A program made the translations under genes and the position numbers. DNA of 64,000 nt from Sandaracinobacteroides hominis (GTDB taxonomy: Bacteria > Pseudomonadota > Alphaproteobacteria > Sphingomonadales > Sphingomonadaceae): the NCBI RefSeq assembly GCF_016464365.1, contig NZ_JADCUC010000004.1:248001-312000 (forward strand), given 5' to 3'. Shown here one piece after another: positions 31,189-40,807 of this stretch (the stretch's first letter is position 1; every line of letters starts with the position of its first letter). The notes below the pieces were generated by a model. The model was given only the letters and a program-made list of their open reading frames with translations, was not told the origin of the DNA and ran no database searches.

Positions 31189-32361
31189 GTGCCGACACCA
31201 CAGAGCCTTCCGCGCGTCGCGGTCATCACCACCGAGCTCGGCGTCCGCTCCGAAGTCTGGATTCTCCGCCAGCTCGCGGCCTTCACCCGCGTCCAGCCGG
31301 TGCTGTTCGGCTGGGCCGACGCGGAAAACCCCCTGCCGATGCCCTCCGGCCTCGAGGTGCGCCGCTTCTCCCAGGGCAACACCCGCAAGCCTGGCCGCCT
31401 GCAGCGCCTCTGCCGCCGCCTCGGCCTCGCTGCCGGCTATCTGCCCGATGCCGCCACCCGCCGGGCGATCCCCGGCGAGCTTGCAGAGGCCCGGATCGAC
31501 GCTGTCCTCTGCCATTTCGCCTGGAACGCAATTCCGGTGGCCGGCGCCCTCGATGGCGCGCTGCCGATTGTGGCACAGGTGCATGGCCGCGATGTCTCCG
31601 CCCTGCTCGAACAACCCGCCTACCGCGCCGCGCTCCGGCGCACGCTGCCGCGAATCGACCACCTCGTCGCCGTCGGCAGCTTCCAGCTCCGTCGCCTGCA
31701 GTCGCTCGGCCTGCGCCCGGAACACAGCCTGATACCCTGCGGAGCGCCCACTGCGCTCTTCGGCCGCAACCCCCTGCCGCAGCGTCTCCCCGGCCAGCCG
31801 ATCCGCTTCATTTCGGTCGGCCGCGTCAGCCACGAAAAGGGTGTACTGGAATCGCTGCGCGCCTTCGAGCTGCTGCACGCGCAGCACCCCGCCTCCGAGC
31901 TGGTCTTCGTCGGCCACGGCCCTGCCGAAGCCGAACTCGCTGCCGCCATTGCCGCCAGCCCCGCCGCCGGCGCTGTCCGCCGCACCGGCTACATGTCTCC
32001 CGAGCAACTGGCCGCCCTCCTTGCAAGCTGCCACGTCCTGCTCCAGCACAGCCGCGAAATCGGCGGCTGGATCGAAGGCTTCGGCGTCACCCTTACCGAG
32101 GGCGGCGCTGCCGGACTGCCGCTCGTCGCTTCCAGCAGCGGCGGCATCCCCGATCAGGTGCACGACGGCGTCAACGGCTTCCTCTTCCAGCCGGGCGACA
32201 TCGAATCGCAGGCCGGGGCCATGGCAAGGCTCGCAACCGACGAGCCGCTGCGTCTTCGCATGGGCGCCGCCGCGCGCGAGGTCGCACAAGGCTATGATGC
32301 CGATCTGATGGCGATCCGGATCGAGGATATCCTGCTCGCCCAGCTCGCCCGCAGCGGCTGA
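31189..32361 (+). CDS. Glycosyltransferase family 4
   Basis: This retaining GT-B enzyme has 390 residues from GTG 31189. The N-terminal Rossmann domain starts PRVAVITTELGVRSEVW. The C-terminal donor-binding domain carries FISVGRVSHEKGVLESLRAF and the conserved GFGVTLTEGGAAGLPLVAS with the E-x7-E pattern, then SSGGIPDQVHDGVNGFL. A TTG at 31117 that overlaps the upstream stop is also in frame and would add 24 residues. It probably adds one sugar of the repeat unit. Confidence 0.93.
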   Translation: MPTPQSLPRVAVITTELGVRSEVWILRQLAAFTRVQPVLFGWADAENPLPMPSGLEVRRFSQGNTRKPGRLQRLCRRLGLAAGYLPDAATRRAIPGELAEARIDAVLCHFAWNAIPVAGALDGALPIVAQVHGRDVSALLEQPAYRAALRRTLPRIDHLVAVGSFQLRRLQSLGLRPEHSLIPCGAPTALFGRNPLPQRLPGQPIRFISVGRVSHEKGVLESLRAFELLHAQHPASELVFVGHGPAEAELAAAIAASPAAGAVRRTGYMSPEQLAALLASCHVLLQHSREIGGWIEGFGVTLTEGGAAGLPLVASSSGGIPDQVHDGVNGFLFQPGDIESQAGAMARLATDEPLRLRMGAAAREVAQGYDADLMAIRIEDILLAQLARSG

Positions 32362-32467
32362 GCGCCGATCCAAGGTGGACAGGCCGGCAAGCGGCCGTTA
32401 GCAACTTTTTCCAGCGACCGCAGCGCGGCGCAGCCGTAACTCCATTGCAGGGTGCAAGCAGGACCGG

Positions 32468-33928
32468 ATGGACAAACCCGCCCAAGGCAAGAGCCTCTCC
32501 CGCTCGGCCATGATTGGCTACGGCGCCACCATCTTCAGCCGGCTGATGCGCTCGCTGGTCGGCATCGTCACCATCAGCGTGCTGTCGCGCTACATCTCGC
32601 CGGCAGAGTTCGGCCTCTTCTCGCTCATCTTCTTCGTCATGGTGTTCTCGCAGGTCTTCGCCGATTTCGGCCTGCGCGTCTCGCTCGTTCAGCGCAAGAA
32701 TGTCACCGATCTCGAAATGAACAGCGTCTTCTGGGCCTCGTTCAGCCTCGGCGTGGTGATGATGCTGGTGGTCTTGCTTGGCGCCGACATCATTGCCGGG
32801 CTGTTCAAGGAGCCCGGCCTGGCGATCTACCTGCGGATGATCAGCCCGCTGTTCCTGCTGATCAGCGCGCAGGGCGTCTCGATGTCGATCCTCGAGCGCG
32901 GCTTCAAGTTCCCGCAGATGGCCTCGTGCGAGCTGACGGCCTCGATCCTCGGGGCGCTGACCGCCGTCGGGCTGGCGCTGGCGGGCCATTCGGTGCTGGC
33001 GCTGGTCATGCAGCAGATCGTCATCACCACCGTCGTTGCAGCGATGACCTTCTTCTACGCCCGCTGGATCCCCCGCTTCACCTTCAGCATGGAGGCATTG
33101 AAGCCCCTGATCAGCTACGGCGTCTATGTCACCGCCGCCGGCGCCGTGCAGACGATCGGCTCCAGCGCCGACAGGCCCATCGTCGGCACCCGCATCTCCC
33201 CAACCGATCTCGGCTTTCTCACCATCAGCCAGCAGATCGTCATGGCGCCCATCCGCACGATCGCGGCGAACATCCGCCGCGTCTCCTTTCCGATCATGTC
33301 CACCATCCAGGACGACAAGGAGCGGCTGTGGCGCGCCTATCTCACCACGGTCAGGGGGCTGGTGCTGGTGATGGCGCCGATCTGCCTCGGCATCTGGGCG
33401 CTTGCCCTGCCGATCACCGAACTGCTGCTGGGCAAGGCCTGGCTGCCGGTATCCGAATTGCTCGGCTATCTCACCATCGCCGCCCTCCTCACCACCGTGG
33501 CAGAGGTGAACTCGGCGATTTTCGCCTCAAAGGGCCGCGCGCGATTCCTGTTTCGCTGGAACATCTTATCCGCCGTGATGAACATCGCCGTGCTGCTGCT
33601 GGCAGTGCCGTTCGGCGTGGTCGCGGTGGTCATCGGCAAGATGGCCGTGAACTTCGTGCTCGTGCCACTGCACACCTATTTCCTCGTCCGCCTGCTCGAA
33701 CAAAAGCCCTGGCCGGTCCTCGGCGCCGTGTGGAAACAGTCGCTTGCGGCCGCGATAATGGCCCTGCTCGTCTACCTCCTCGATGGCCGGCTCGCCACGG
33801 AAGGGCTGCCGCCGATCCCGCGTCTTGCAATCGGCGCCGCGACCGGGGTCTTCCTTTACGTCGGGCTGATGTTCGCCATCGATCGCAAGCGCAGCCTGGA
33901 GATGGTGGGAAAGCTTCGCCGCCGCTGA
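32468..33928 (+). CDS. Polysaccharide flippase, Wzx-like
   Basis: This 486-residue polytopic protein with about 12-14 hydrophobic segments belongs to the polysaccharide-exporter branch of the MOP superfamily (WzxC-like). The opening SLSRSAMIGYGATIFSRLMR and LSRYISPAEFGLFSLIFF are typical. It should flip lipid-linked oligosaccharide across the inner membrane. It follows the GT4 gene after 106 bases with no separate promoter recognised. Confidence 0.92.
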   Translation: MDKPAQGKSLSRSAMIGYGATIFSRLMRSLVGIVTISVLSRYISPAEFGLFSLIFFVMVFSQVFADFGLRVSLVQRKNVTDLEMNSVFWASFSLGVVMMLVVLLGADIIAGLFKEPGLAIYLRMISPLFLLISAQGVSMSILERGFKFPQMASCELTASILGALTAVGLALAGHSVLALVMQQIVITTVVAAMTFFYARWIPRFTFSMEALKPLISYGVYVTAAGAVQTIGSSADRPIVGTRISPTDLGFLTISQQIVMAPIRTIAANIRRVSFPIMSTIQDDKERLWRAYLTTVRGLVLVMAPICLGIWALALPITELLLGKAWLPVSELLGYLTIAALLTTVAEVNSAIFASKGRARFLFRWNILSAVMNIAVLLLAVPFGVVAVVIGKMAVNFVLVPLHTYFLVRLLEQKPWPVLGAVWKQSLAAAIMALLVYLLDGRLATEGLPPIPRLAIGAATGVFLYVGLMFAIDRKRSLEMVGKLRRR

Positions 33929-34024
33929 CCGGTCGCCGACGAGCCGCGATCCGTCATTGTGCGTTGCAGCATAATCTCGCGCGCGCTAGAGCCTGATCGC
34001 AGCCGGAACCCGAAAGAGCAGAAA

Positions 34025-35275
34025 TTGATCAACATCCTGATCCGCGGATTTCCCAGCCTCGACAATTACGGCACCGGGATGATGGGCCTGATCGCCATCG
34101 ATCGCCTCACGCGCCTGATCGACGGCCCGGTCCGCTTCCTGTGCGACTTCAAGCCGACCACCGATATCGCACAGATCATGTCCGAGCTGGGCGAATCCGG
34201 AACCCGCGCAGAGGTCGTCCGCCATGTTCCCCGGCCGCTGGGCGAAATGGGCCAGATCGGCCGCCGCGTCGAACGGCTGCGCCGCCACTTCCTCGGAACC
34301 GAGGCGGCGGGCGCCGATCTCGTCGTCGTCCTCGGCGGCGACGATCTCTCCGAATATTATGTCCCGGATATCTGGCGCCGAATCGGCCTCATGCGCCGCT
34401 GGTCGGAAAAGCGCCCCGTGGTGCTGCTGGGGCAGACGATCGGGCCGTTCAATACCCCGCGCAACCGCCAGAGCGCGAAGGAGGATTTCCCCCATCTCCA
34501 CATCTTCGCCCGCGACAAGTGGACGATGAACTATCTCACCACGCAGTTCGGCCTGAAGGATCGGCTCTACCAGGGCTCGGACCTCGCCTATATGGACCTG
34601 CCCCTGCAGGGTCGCACCGACATCGAGCAGGACATCCTCGCCCGCTACGGCCTCGCGCCGGATACCTATGCCACCCTCGTCATCTCCGGGCTGCAGCAGA
34701 ACGGCTACTACACCGACAATCCCGAGGATTATCGCAGCAGCTGGATCGAGATCATCCGCCGGTTGCTCGCCCATCCCGGCATGGCCGGCCGCAAGCTTTG
34801 CCTGCTCGCCCACACCTTCAGCTCGGTCTATGGCAACGAGCCGGATTTCATCAACGACCTGATGGCCCGCCTGCCCGAAGACCTGAAGGACCGCATCACG
34901 CCGGTCACCGAAAAGGTGCTGCAGGCGCGCGCGCGCTTCATTCTGGGCAACGGCCTTTTCACCATCACCGGCCGCATGCACCCGGCGGTTTCCACCTTCC
35001 AGATGGGCAAGCCCGCCATTTCGCTTGCCTATGGCTCCAAATATGAGGGCGTGATCGGCACCATGCTCGGCCGCAGCGACCTCATTGTCGATGCCGATCA
35101 CGCCGAACTCTGGGCCAGCCGCCGCATCGCCGACCTGACGATGGAGCGGGTGGATCTCGTGCTCGCAAACCACAGCGCACTGTGCACCGACATCCGGGAG
35201 CGCATCGCGGAACAGAAACAGGTGATCGAGGCCTGTTTCCGCCGCGTCTATCAACTCCTGCCCGCCCGGAGTTAA
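34025..35275 (+). CDS. Polysaccharide pyruvyl transferase family protein
   Basis: Members of this family (PF04230) transfer pyruvate from phosphoenolpyruvate to form ketals on exopolysaccharide sugars. The 416-residue product has ILIRGFPSLDNYGTGMMG at the start, DLVVVLGGDDLSEYYV, LLGQTIGPFNTPRNR and the C-terminal ITGRMHPAVSTFQMGKPAI, all family hallmarks. TTG 34025 is chosen because conserved sequence starts there; GTG 33959 would add 22 residues without homology value. The FrhB-like gene follows 9 bases later. Confidence 0.9.
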   Translation: MINILIRGFPSLDNYGTGMMGLIAIDRLTRLIDGPVRFLCDFKPTTDIAQIMSELGESGTRAEVVRHVPRPLGEMGQIGRRVERLRRHFLGTEAAGADLVVVLGGDDLSEYYVPDIWRRIGLMRRWSEKRPVVLLGQTIGPFNTPRNRQSAKEDFPHLHIFARDKWTMNYLTTQFGLKDRLYQGSDLAYMDLPLQGRTDIEQDILARYGLAPDTYATLVISGLQQNGYYTDNPEDYRSSWIEIIRRLLAHPGMAGRKLCLLAHTFSSVYGNEPDFINDLMARLPEDLKDRITPVTEKVLQARARFILGNGLFTITGRMHPAVSTFQMGKPAISLAYGSKYEGVIGTMLGRSDLIVDADHAELWASRRIADLTMERVDLVLANHSALCTDIRERIAEQKQVIEACFRRVYQLLPARS

Positions 35276-35284
35276 TGTCCGCCC

Positions 35285-36685
35285 ATGTCCAGCGTACCCA
35301 TTGAAGGAACCGTCGGAGCCGTCATCCAGGGTGGCTATTGTGTCGGCTGCGGCGCCTGCGCCTTCGCGACGCCCGACAGCTACAGGCAGGAATTTCGCCC
35401 GGAAGGCTGGTATCTGCCGCGGCAGCAGGGGCCTGTCGCTGCCGATGCCGCCGCGCGGGCAGCCAGTGTCTGCCCCTTCACCAGCGCCAGCGAGGACAGC
35501 ATCGCCGAGCGGCTCTATCCGCAGCTCTCGGCCCATCCGGCAATCGGCCGGCACGCAGCCACCTTCGCCGGCCATGTAACCGACGACCGCAGCCGAGAGG
35601 AAAGAAGCTCCGGCGGCCTCGGTACATGGCTTGCCACCCGCCTCCTCGACTCCGGCGAAGTGGACGGCGTCGTCCACGTCCTCCCCGTCGAAGCGAATCC
35701 CGTCGAAGCGAATCCCGGCGAGCCGATCTTCCGCTACGCGATCTCGCGCACCGGCGAGGAGCTGCGCCGCGGGCGGAAATCCCGCTATTACCCGGTGGAA
35801 ATCTCGGAAGTCCTGCAAGAGGTCGCCCACGCCCCGCCACAGCGCCTCGCCTATGTCGGCGTACCCTGCATGATCAAGGCGCTGCACCTCGTCGCCGCAC
35901 AGGATCCGGTCATTGCACAATCCATCCGGGCCACCATCAGCATCGTCTGCGGCCACATGAAGTCGGCCGGCTTCGCGCAGTATCTCGGCTGGCAGGGTGG
36001 TATCCGGCCCGAAGAACTCTCCACCATCGACTTCCGGCACAAGCTGCCCGACCGCAAGGCCTCGGCCTACGCCTTCCGGGCAGAGGCGCGCGACGGCACC
36101 GAAGTCGTCCGCCCGATGTCGGAAACCGATGGCGGCAACTGGGGACTCGGCTATTTCAAGCTGAAGGCCTGCGACTATTGCGACGATGTCGTCGGCGAAA
36201 CAGCCGACATCTCCATAGGCGACGCCTGGCTGCCGCAATATATCGACGATTGGCGCGGCACCAACGTCATCGTCGCCCGCTCGCCCCAGATGCAGCGCCT
36301 GTTGCAGTCCGGCATCGACGACGGCAGTCTCCAGCTGAACAGGATCAGCCCCGATGAGGTCGCCCAATCGCAGGATGCCGGCCTGCGCCATCGCCGCGAA
36401 GGCCTGGCCTGGCGCCTTCGCAAGGCCACCCGAGCGGGCATATGGGCTCCGCCCCGGCGCGTGCAGCCGGCTGTCCTCGTGAATCCGAAACGCCGTCAGC
36501 AGCTCGACTTGCGGGTGGAGCTTGCAGCCGAAAGCCATGCGGCCTTCGCCGACGCCCGCCGCACCGGCGAAATCGCCCTCTTCCGCCGCCGCATGCAGCC
36601 ACTCGTTCACCGCTACAACCGATCGATGCACTACAGCTTCGCCGATCGCATCCGCGAGAAACTGTGGAAGTGGTTCAGGCTCTAG
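35285..36685 (+). CDS. FrhB-like Fe-S protein (coenzyme F420 hydrogenase beta-subunit family)
   Basis: This 466-residue protein is of the F420 hydrogenase/dehydrogenase beta-subunit family, members of which occur in exopolysaccharide clusters beside pyruvyl transferases. An N-terminal cluster motif (YCVGCGACAFATP, residues 19-31) plus a later CPF can bind a 4Fe-4S centre. Further Cys occur in VGVPCMIKAL, IVCGHMKSAGF and ACDYCDDVVG, as usual for the family. GDAWLPQY is also typical. Function in polysaccharide synthesis is not established. A 15-base tandem duplication (35686-35715) gives VEANPVEANP. Confidence 0.85.
   Translation: MSSVPIEGTVGAVIQGGYCVGCGACAFATPDSYRQEFRPEGWYLPRQQGPVAADAAARAASVCPFTSASEDSIAERLYPQLSAHPAIGRHAATFAGHVTDDRSREERSSGGLGTWLATRLLDSGEVDGVVHVLPVEANPVEANPGEPIFRYAISRTGEELRRGRKSRYYPVEISEVLQEVAHAPPQRLAYVGVPCMIKALHLVAAQDPVIAQSIRATISIVCGHMKSAGFAQYLGWQGGIRPEELSTIDFRHKLPDRKASAYAFRAEARDGTEVVRPMSETDGGNWGLGYFKLKACDYCDDVVGETADISIGDAWLPQYIDDWRGTNVIVARSPQMQRLLQSGIDDGSLQLNRISPDEVAQSQDAGLRHRREGLAWRLRKATRAGIWAPPRRVQPAVLVNPKRRQQLDLRVELAAESHAAFADARRTGEIALFRRRMQPLVHRYNRSMHYSFADRIREKLWKWFRL
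35686..35715. repeat. 15-bp in-frame tandem duplication
   Basis: CGTCGAAGCGAATCC occurs twice back to back (35686-35700 and 35701-35715) inside the FrhB-like gene, duplicating the five residues VEANP. The two copies are identical, which suggests recent replication slippage. Confidence 0.9.
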
Positions 36686-36691
36686 GCTCGC

Positions 36692-38128
36692 CTAGAGCAG
36701 CCCCCCCACCACAAAGCTCACCCCCACCATCAGCACGATGCCGATCAGGTTCACCCACACCCCTGATCGCACCATCTGCCCGATCGTCACCCGCCCGGTC
36801 GCATAGGCAATCGCGTTCGGCGGAGTCCCCGCCGGCATCATATAGCCCCAGCTCGCGGCAAAGGCGGCCCCCATCACCAGCGGCAGCGGAGCCACCCCGG
36901 TCTGCAGCGCCACCGCCGCCACCACCGGCATGAAGGCGGATGCCGCCGCCACGTTGCTGGCAAATTCCGTCACCAGCACCACCACCGCGACAACGATCAG
37001 GGCCAGCAGCACCGCATGCAGCCCGCCCAGCGCCGCCATCTGTCCGCCGATCCAGCCGGCCAGCCCCGATTGGGTGATGGCACCCGCCAGCGCCAGCCCG
37101 CCGCCAAACAGCAGCAGGATATCCCATGGCACCCGCTCGCGCGCGTCCTTCCAGTGCAGCAGCGTCCCGCCGCCGGCCGCAGGCACCAGGAACAGCAGCA
37201 GCGAAACCATGATCGCCACCACCCCGTCGTCCGGCGCCGGCAGCCCCAGCGCCGCCGCCGCCAGCGGCCACAGCACCCACCCCAGCAGCAGCAGCGCCAG
37301 GATCGGCAGCAACCGCTTCTGGTCAGCTGTCAGCGGCCCGGCATCGCCCAGCACGCCCAGCACCTGCGCCCGATCCAGCCGCTCGCCCGGCACCCGGAAC
37401 ATCACCACCAGCACCAGCCCGGCCAGCGGAATCGCCAGCACCACCAGCGGAATGCCGAACGCCATCCAGGTCAGGAAATCGATCTTCAGCCCCAGCGACC
37501 GCTCGACGATACCGGCCGAAATCGCGTTGGTCGGCGTTCCCACCAGCGTCCCGGCACCGCCGATGTTCGCAGCCCAGGCCACCCCCAGCACCATCGCCGT
37601 GCCCAGCCGCTCCTCCGCAGGGCCGCTTCCGTCCAATGCTTGGGGCTCACCCAGCGCCATCACGATCGCCAGCGCCACCGGCATCATGATCAGCGCCGTC
37701 GCGGTATTGGAAACCAGCATCGAAATCAGCGCCGTCGCCGCCATGAACGCCAGCAGCAGCCCCCGCGCAGACCCCGGCGCCCGCCTGACGATCGCCAGCG
37801 CCAGCCGCCGGTGCAGCCCGTGAGTTTCCACCGCAACGGCAAGTATGGCGCCCCCCAGCACCAGGAATATCACCGGCGACCAGTAAAGCCCGGCCACCTC
37901 GCCCGCCTTCATCGTCCCCATCAACGGCAGCGCCACGAACGGCAGCATCGCCGTCACCGGCAATGGCAACGCCTCGGTCAGCCACAACAGCGCCATGGTC
38001 GCGGCAACGGCGGCCACCGCCCAGCCCTCCGCATCCAGCCCCTCGGGCGGCGGCAGCAGCCGCATCGCCAGGAACAGCAGCGCCGCAATCGGCACCAGCA
38101 GCATCCGCCGCCTGTCAATCTCGCCCAA
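36692..38128 (-). CDS. Anion:sodium symporter, SLC13/DASS family
   Basis: This 478-residue polytopic protein imports dicarboxylates, sulfate or another anion with sodium. Family marks are LLWLTEALPLPVTAMLPF, the SNT motif in SMLVSNTATALIMMPVA, GGAGTLVGTPTNAI and the C-terminal TEFASNVAAASAFMPV and MPAGTPPNAIAYATG. The frame begins at TTG 38128; ATG 38104 is an alternative start. It lies 30 bases downstream of the adenylation-acyltransferase gene and is probably co-transcribed with it. Substrate unknown. Confidence 0.92.
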   Translation of the reverse strand: MGEIDRRRMLLVPIAALLFLAMRLLPPPEGLDAEGWAVAAVAATMALLWLTEALPLPVTAMLPFVALPLMGTMKAGEVAGLYWSPVIFLVLGGAILAVAVETHGLHRRLALAIVRRAPGSARGLLLAFMAATALISMLVSNTATALIMMPVALAIVMALGEPQALDGSGPAEERLGTAMVLGVAWAANIGGAGTLVGTPTNAISAGIVERSLGLKIDFLTWMAFGIPLVVLAIPLAGLVLVVMFRVPGERLDRAQVLGVLGDAGPLTADQKRLLPILALLLLGWVLWPLAAAALGLPAPDDGVVAIMVSLLLFLVPAAGGGTLLHWKDARERVPWDILLLFGGGLALAGAITQSGLAGWIGGQMAALGGLHAVLLALIVVAVVVLVTEFASNVAAASAFMPVVAAVALQTGVAPLPLVMGAAFAASWGYMMPAGTPPNAIAYATGRVTIGQMVRSGVWVNLIGIVLMVGVSFVVGGLL

Positions 38129-38158
38129 GTCCCCCCCGTTCCTCCGAATGAACGCCGT

Positions 38159-40744
38159 TCAGGCGAACCGTTCCTTCACCCAGCTCATCCCGCGCGACCA
38201 GGCCGCATCGAAGGCAAGCCCCGCCACCGCACTCGAAACCAGCAGCACCGGCACGCTCACCCAAGGCTCCGGCAGCTTCAGCACAAAGTGGACGACATGG
38301 TGCAGCGGCACATGGATCACATAGATGAAATAGCTCGCCGCCGCGATCCGCAACAGCGGCCCCGCCAGTCGCGCCGGCACCGGCGCGGCTGCCACGAACA
38401 GCAATGCCGCCGCCCCCAGCGCCAGCCAGTATTCGCGCGAAGCCTGCAGCCCGAAATCCCACGCGCCCAGCCCGATCGCCAGCGCCAGCACGATCAGCCG
38501 CTGCCGCGTGCCCCGCGAAACCGCCACCAGGAATCCCAGCACATACAGATAGAAATGCAGATTCACCCGATGCCCGAACGTATCGGGCACGCCAAACAAC
38601 GTATGCGGCACGAACATCTTCAGCAGCACCGCAAACAGCAGGAACAGCAGCCCCGTCTCGAATGGCCGCACCTTTGAAAGCCGCCGCACCGGCGGCAGCA
38701 GATACAGCAGCGCCATCAGCAGCAACGCATGAAACACCGTCTCCAGGAACCAGAAGGCAAACAGCGGCCCGCGCACTTCCACGGTCCAGGTGCTCAGCAT
38801 CAGGAACCAGCCCCAGCTCCACTGCGCGTTGGAAAACAGCAGCATCGGGATCATGAACAGGAAATAGGGCAGGATCATCCGCTCCACGCTACCCTTCAGC
38901 ACCGGCCCGGGATGCCCCCGCTCGAACGCCGTCCGCTGGAACCGCGCGAAGCTGTATCCAGCCAGCAGCATCAGCACGGTCGCCCCGCCGCGCAGCCAGC
39001 CTGTCGAATCCGGCGCGCCATGGCCCAGTATCACCAGCACCAGCGCCCACACGCGCACCAGCGTATCGGTGCCCACCTCGGTCCAGCCCCGCCGCTTCGG
39101 CGCCGCTTCGGCGCCGCCCGCATCCAGCGCCACCAGCGCCGAGATCGGCATTTCCTCCCAGCCGGCCGGCAGGCTCCCCAGGGATTTCTCAACCGCAATC
39201 GCCGCGTTCACATAGGCAAGGCTGTCGCCGCCAAGGCTCTGAAAACTCGCCTCCATTCCCAGCTTCGGCGAATTGAATGCCCGCCGGAACCCGGCCAGGA
39301 TCGGGTGAATGCCCACCGCCAGCGCCGCCTCGCGCGTCGCCGCCTCGGCCTCCGCCGCCCGGCGGATCGCGCCATAGTCCACCTTGCCCGTGGGCAGGCG
39401 CGGCACCTCGCCCGAAACCGCCGCCACCACCGCCTCGGGCACATGTGCGCGGGCAGCGACCAGCGCCACCGCTGCCTCCCGCTGCGCCGCGCCGGCGTCG
39501 CCTGGCAGGTGCAGCGCCAGCAGCGCGTCGGAACCGGTCACCACCGCCTCCACGCCCTCGGCCCGCAGCATCGCCTCCACATCGTCGAACCCGATGCGCA
39601 GGCCCGCGATCTTGGCGAAGCGGCTCGCCCGCCCGACAATCCGGAACAATGCCTCGCCAGACCCCTGCGCCGCCACCCGCTCGGCGATGTCGCCGGTGCG
39701 CAGCTCGTCCAGCTCGGCGCCGCCGGCCAGATCCGCCCGCTCCAGCGCATAGCCCATCATCACGTTCGGCCCGCGATAGACCAGCTCGCCCGCCACATGC
39801 GCCGCCTCGATCTCGGCGCCGTCCTCGTCCACCAGACGCAGCTCGCCGCCCGGAATCGCCCGGCCGATGCAGTCCGGATGCAGTTCCGCCAGCTCCGGCG
39901 GCAGATAGGCCATCCGCGCTGTCGCCTCGGTCTGCCCGTACATCGGCACAAAGCGGAAACCCCTGGCGCCGCCCAGCTGCGCCACCGCCCGCACCTTTTC
40001 CGGCGCCAGCCGCCCGCCCGCCTGCGTCAGCGTCCGCACGCTCGCCGGCAGCCGCGCCACCAGCCCGGTCTTCGCCAGCAGCTCATGCGTATAGGGGACG
40101 CCCGCCATCGAGGTCGGCTGCACCCGCTCCAGCAGCGCGGCAAAATCCGGATGCGCCACCGACAGCTCGGTCAAGGCGATCGAAGCCCCCGCCATCAGGT
40201 GCGAGTTCAGCACCGACAGCCCATAGGAATAGTGGAAGGGCAGGGTCGTCACCGCCCGCTCGCCCGGCCCGATATCCAGATACGCGCAGATGGAGGCCGC
40301 ATTCGCCGCCACCGCCCCGCCCGACAGCCGCACCAGCTTCGGGCTTCCCGTCGACCCCGATGTCGACAGCAGCACTGCCAGCGCCGGGTGCAGCCCGCCG
40401 CCCGGTTCTGCCAGCTCCAGCACATCGCTTGCCGCGTCCCACACCGCATCCGGCCGGAACGCGTCCGAAATCCGCCGATGGTCCTCGCCCGCCGCCAGCA
40501 GCAGCACCGGATGCCCGCCGCGCAGACACCCCAGATAGGCAGCGACGCTCGCCACGTCGTTCCGAACGCCCAGCAGCACCAGCCGCCGCTCGCCACCCAG
40601 CCGCGCCGCGAAGCCATCGGCCAGCCGCATCAGCTCCGCATAGGAAACCTGGGGCCCATCTTCCGGCAGCAGCGCCACCGCCTCGCCGAAGCGGTCCAGC
40701 CCCGAAGCCCAGCCAGCCAGTTCCGCCACATTGCTCAGGCTCAT
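38159..40744 (-). CDS. Adenylation-carrier-acyltransferase 3 fusion protein
   Basis: This 861-residue protein joins three activities. Residues 1 to about 470 are an AMP-binding acyl/aminoacyl activating domain: STSGSTGSPK at 127-136, MYGQTEATARM, RTGDIAER and the C-terminal LPTGKVDYGAI. A carrier domain follows with LGGDSLAYVN, whose Ser (about 507) should bear phosphopantetheine. From about 545 there is a polytopic membrane domain of the acyltransferase 3 type, ending FIYVIHVPLHHVVHF. It should activate an acid, hold it as a thioester and transfer it to an envelope glycan. The substrate is not readable. The start at ATG 40744 faces the divergent epimerase gene. Confidence 0.88.
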   Translation of the reverse strand: MSLSNVAELAGWASGLDRFGEAVALLPEDGPQVSYAELMRLADGFAARLGGERRLVLLGVRNDVASVAAYLGCLRGGHPVLLLAAGEDHRRISDAFRPDAVWDAASDVLELAEPGGGLHPALAVLLSTSGSTGSPKLVRLSGGAVAANAASICAYLDIGPGERAVTTLPFHYSYGLSVLNSHLMAGASIALTELSVAHPDFAALLERVQPTSMAGVPYTHELLAKTGLVARLPASVRTLTQAGGRLAPEKVRAVAQLGGARGFRFVPMYGQTEATARMAYLPPELAELHPDCIGRAIPGGELRLVDEDGAEIEAAHVAGELVYRGPNVMMGYALERADLAGGAELDELRTGDIAERVAAQGSGEALFRIVGRASRFAKIAGLRIGFDDVEAMLRAEGVEAVVTGSDALLALHLPGDAGAAQREAAVALVAARAHVPEAVVAAVSGEVPRLPTGKVDYGAIRRAAEAEAATREAALAVGIHPILAGFRRAFNSPKLGMEASFQSLGGDSLAYVNAAIAVEKSLGSLPAGWEEMPISALVALDAGGAEAAPKRRGWTEVGTDTLVRVWALVLVILGHGAPDSTGWLRGGATVLMLLAGYSFARFQRTAFERGHPGPVLKGSVERMILPYFLFMIPMLLFSNAQWSWGWFLMLSTWTVEVRGPLFAFWFLETVFHALLLMALLYLLPPVRRLSKVRPFETGLLFLLFAVLLKMFVPHTLFGVPDTFGHRVNLHFYLYVLGFLVAVSRGTRQRLIVLALAIGLGAWDFGLQASREYWLALGAAALLFVAAAPVPARLAGPLLRIAAASYFIYVIHVPLHHVVHFVLKLPEPWVSVPVLLVSSAVAGLAFDAAWSRGMSWVKERFA

Positions 40745-40807
40745 AAGGCTCCACTACCGCGCATGCCGCCCTTGCTCCACCCAAAATTCCAGCGCATCAC
40801 CAGCGCC

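Noticed and set aside
40763-40807. Upstream ATG for the epimerase
   Set aside because: The extra 15 residues precede the Rossmann strand and have no family support.
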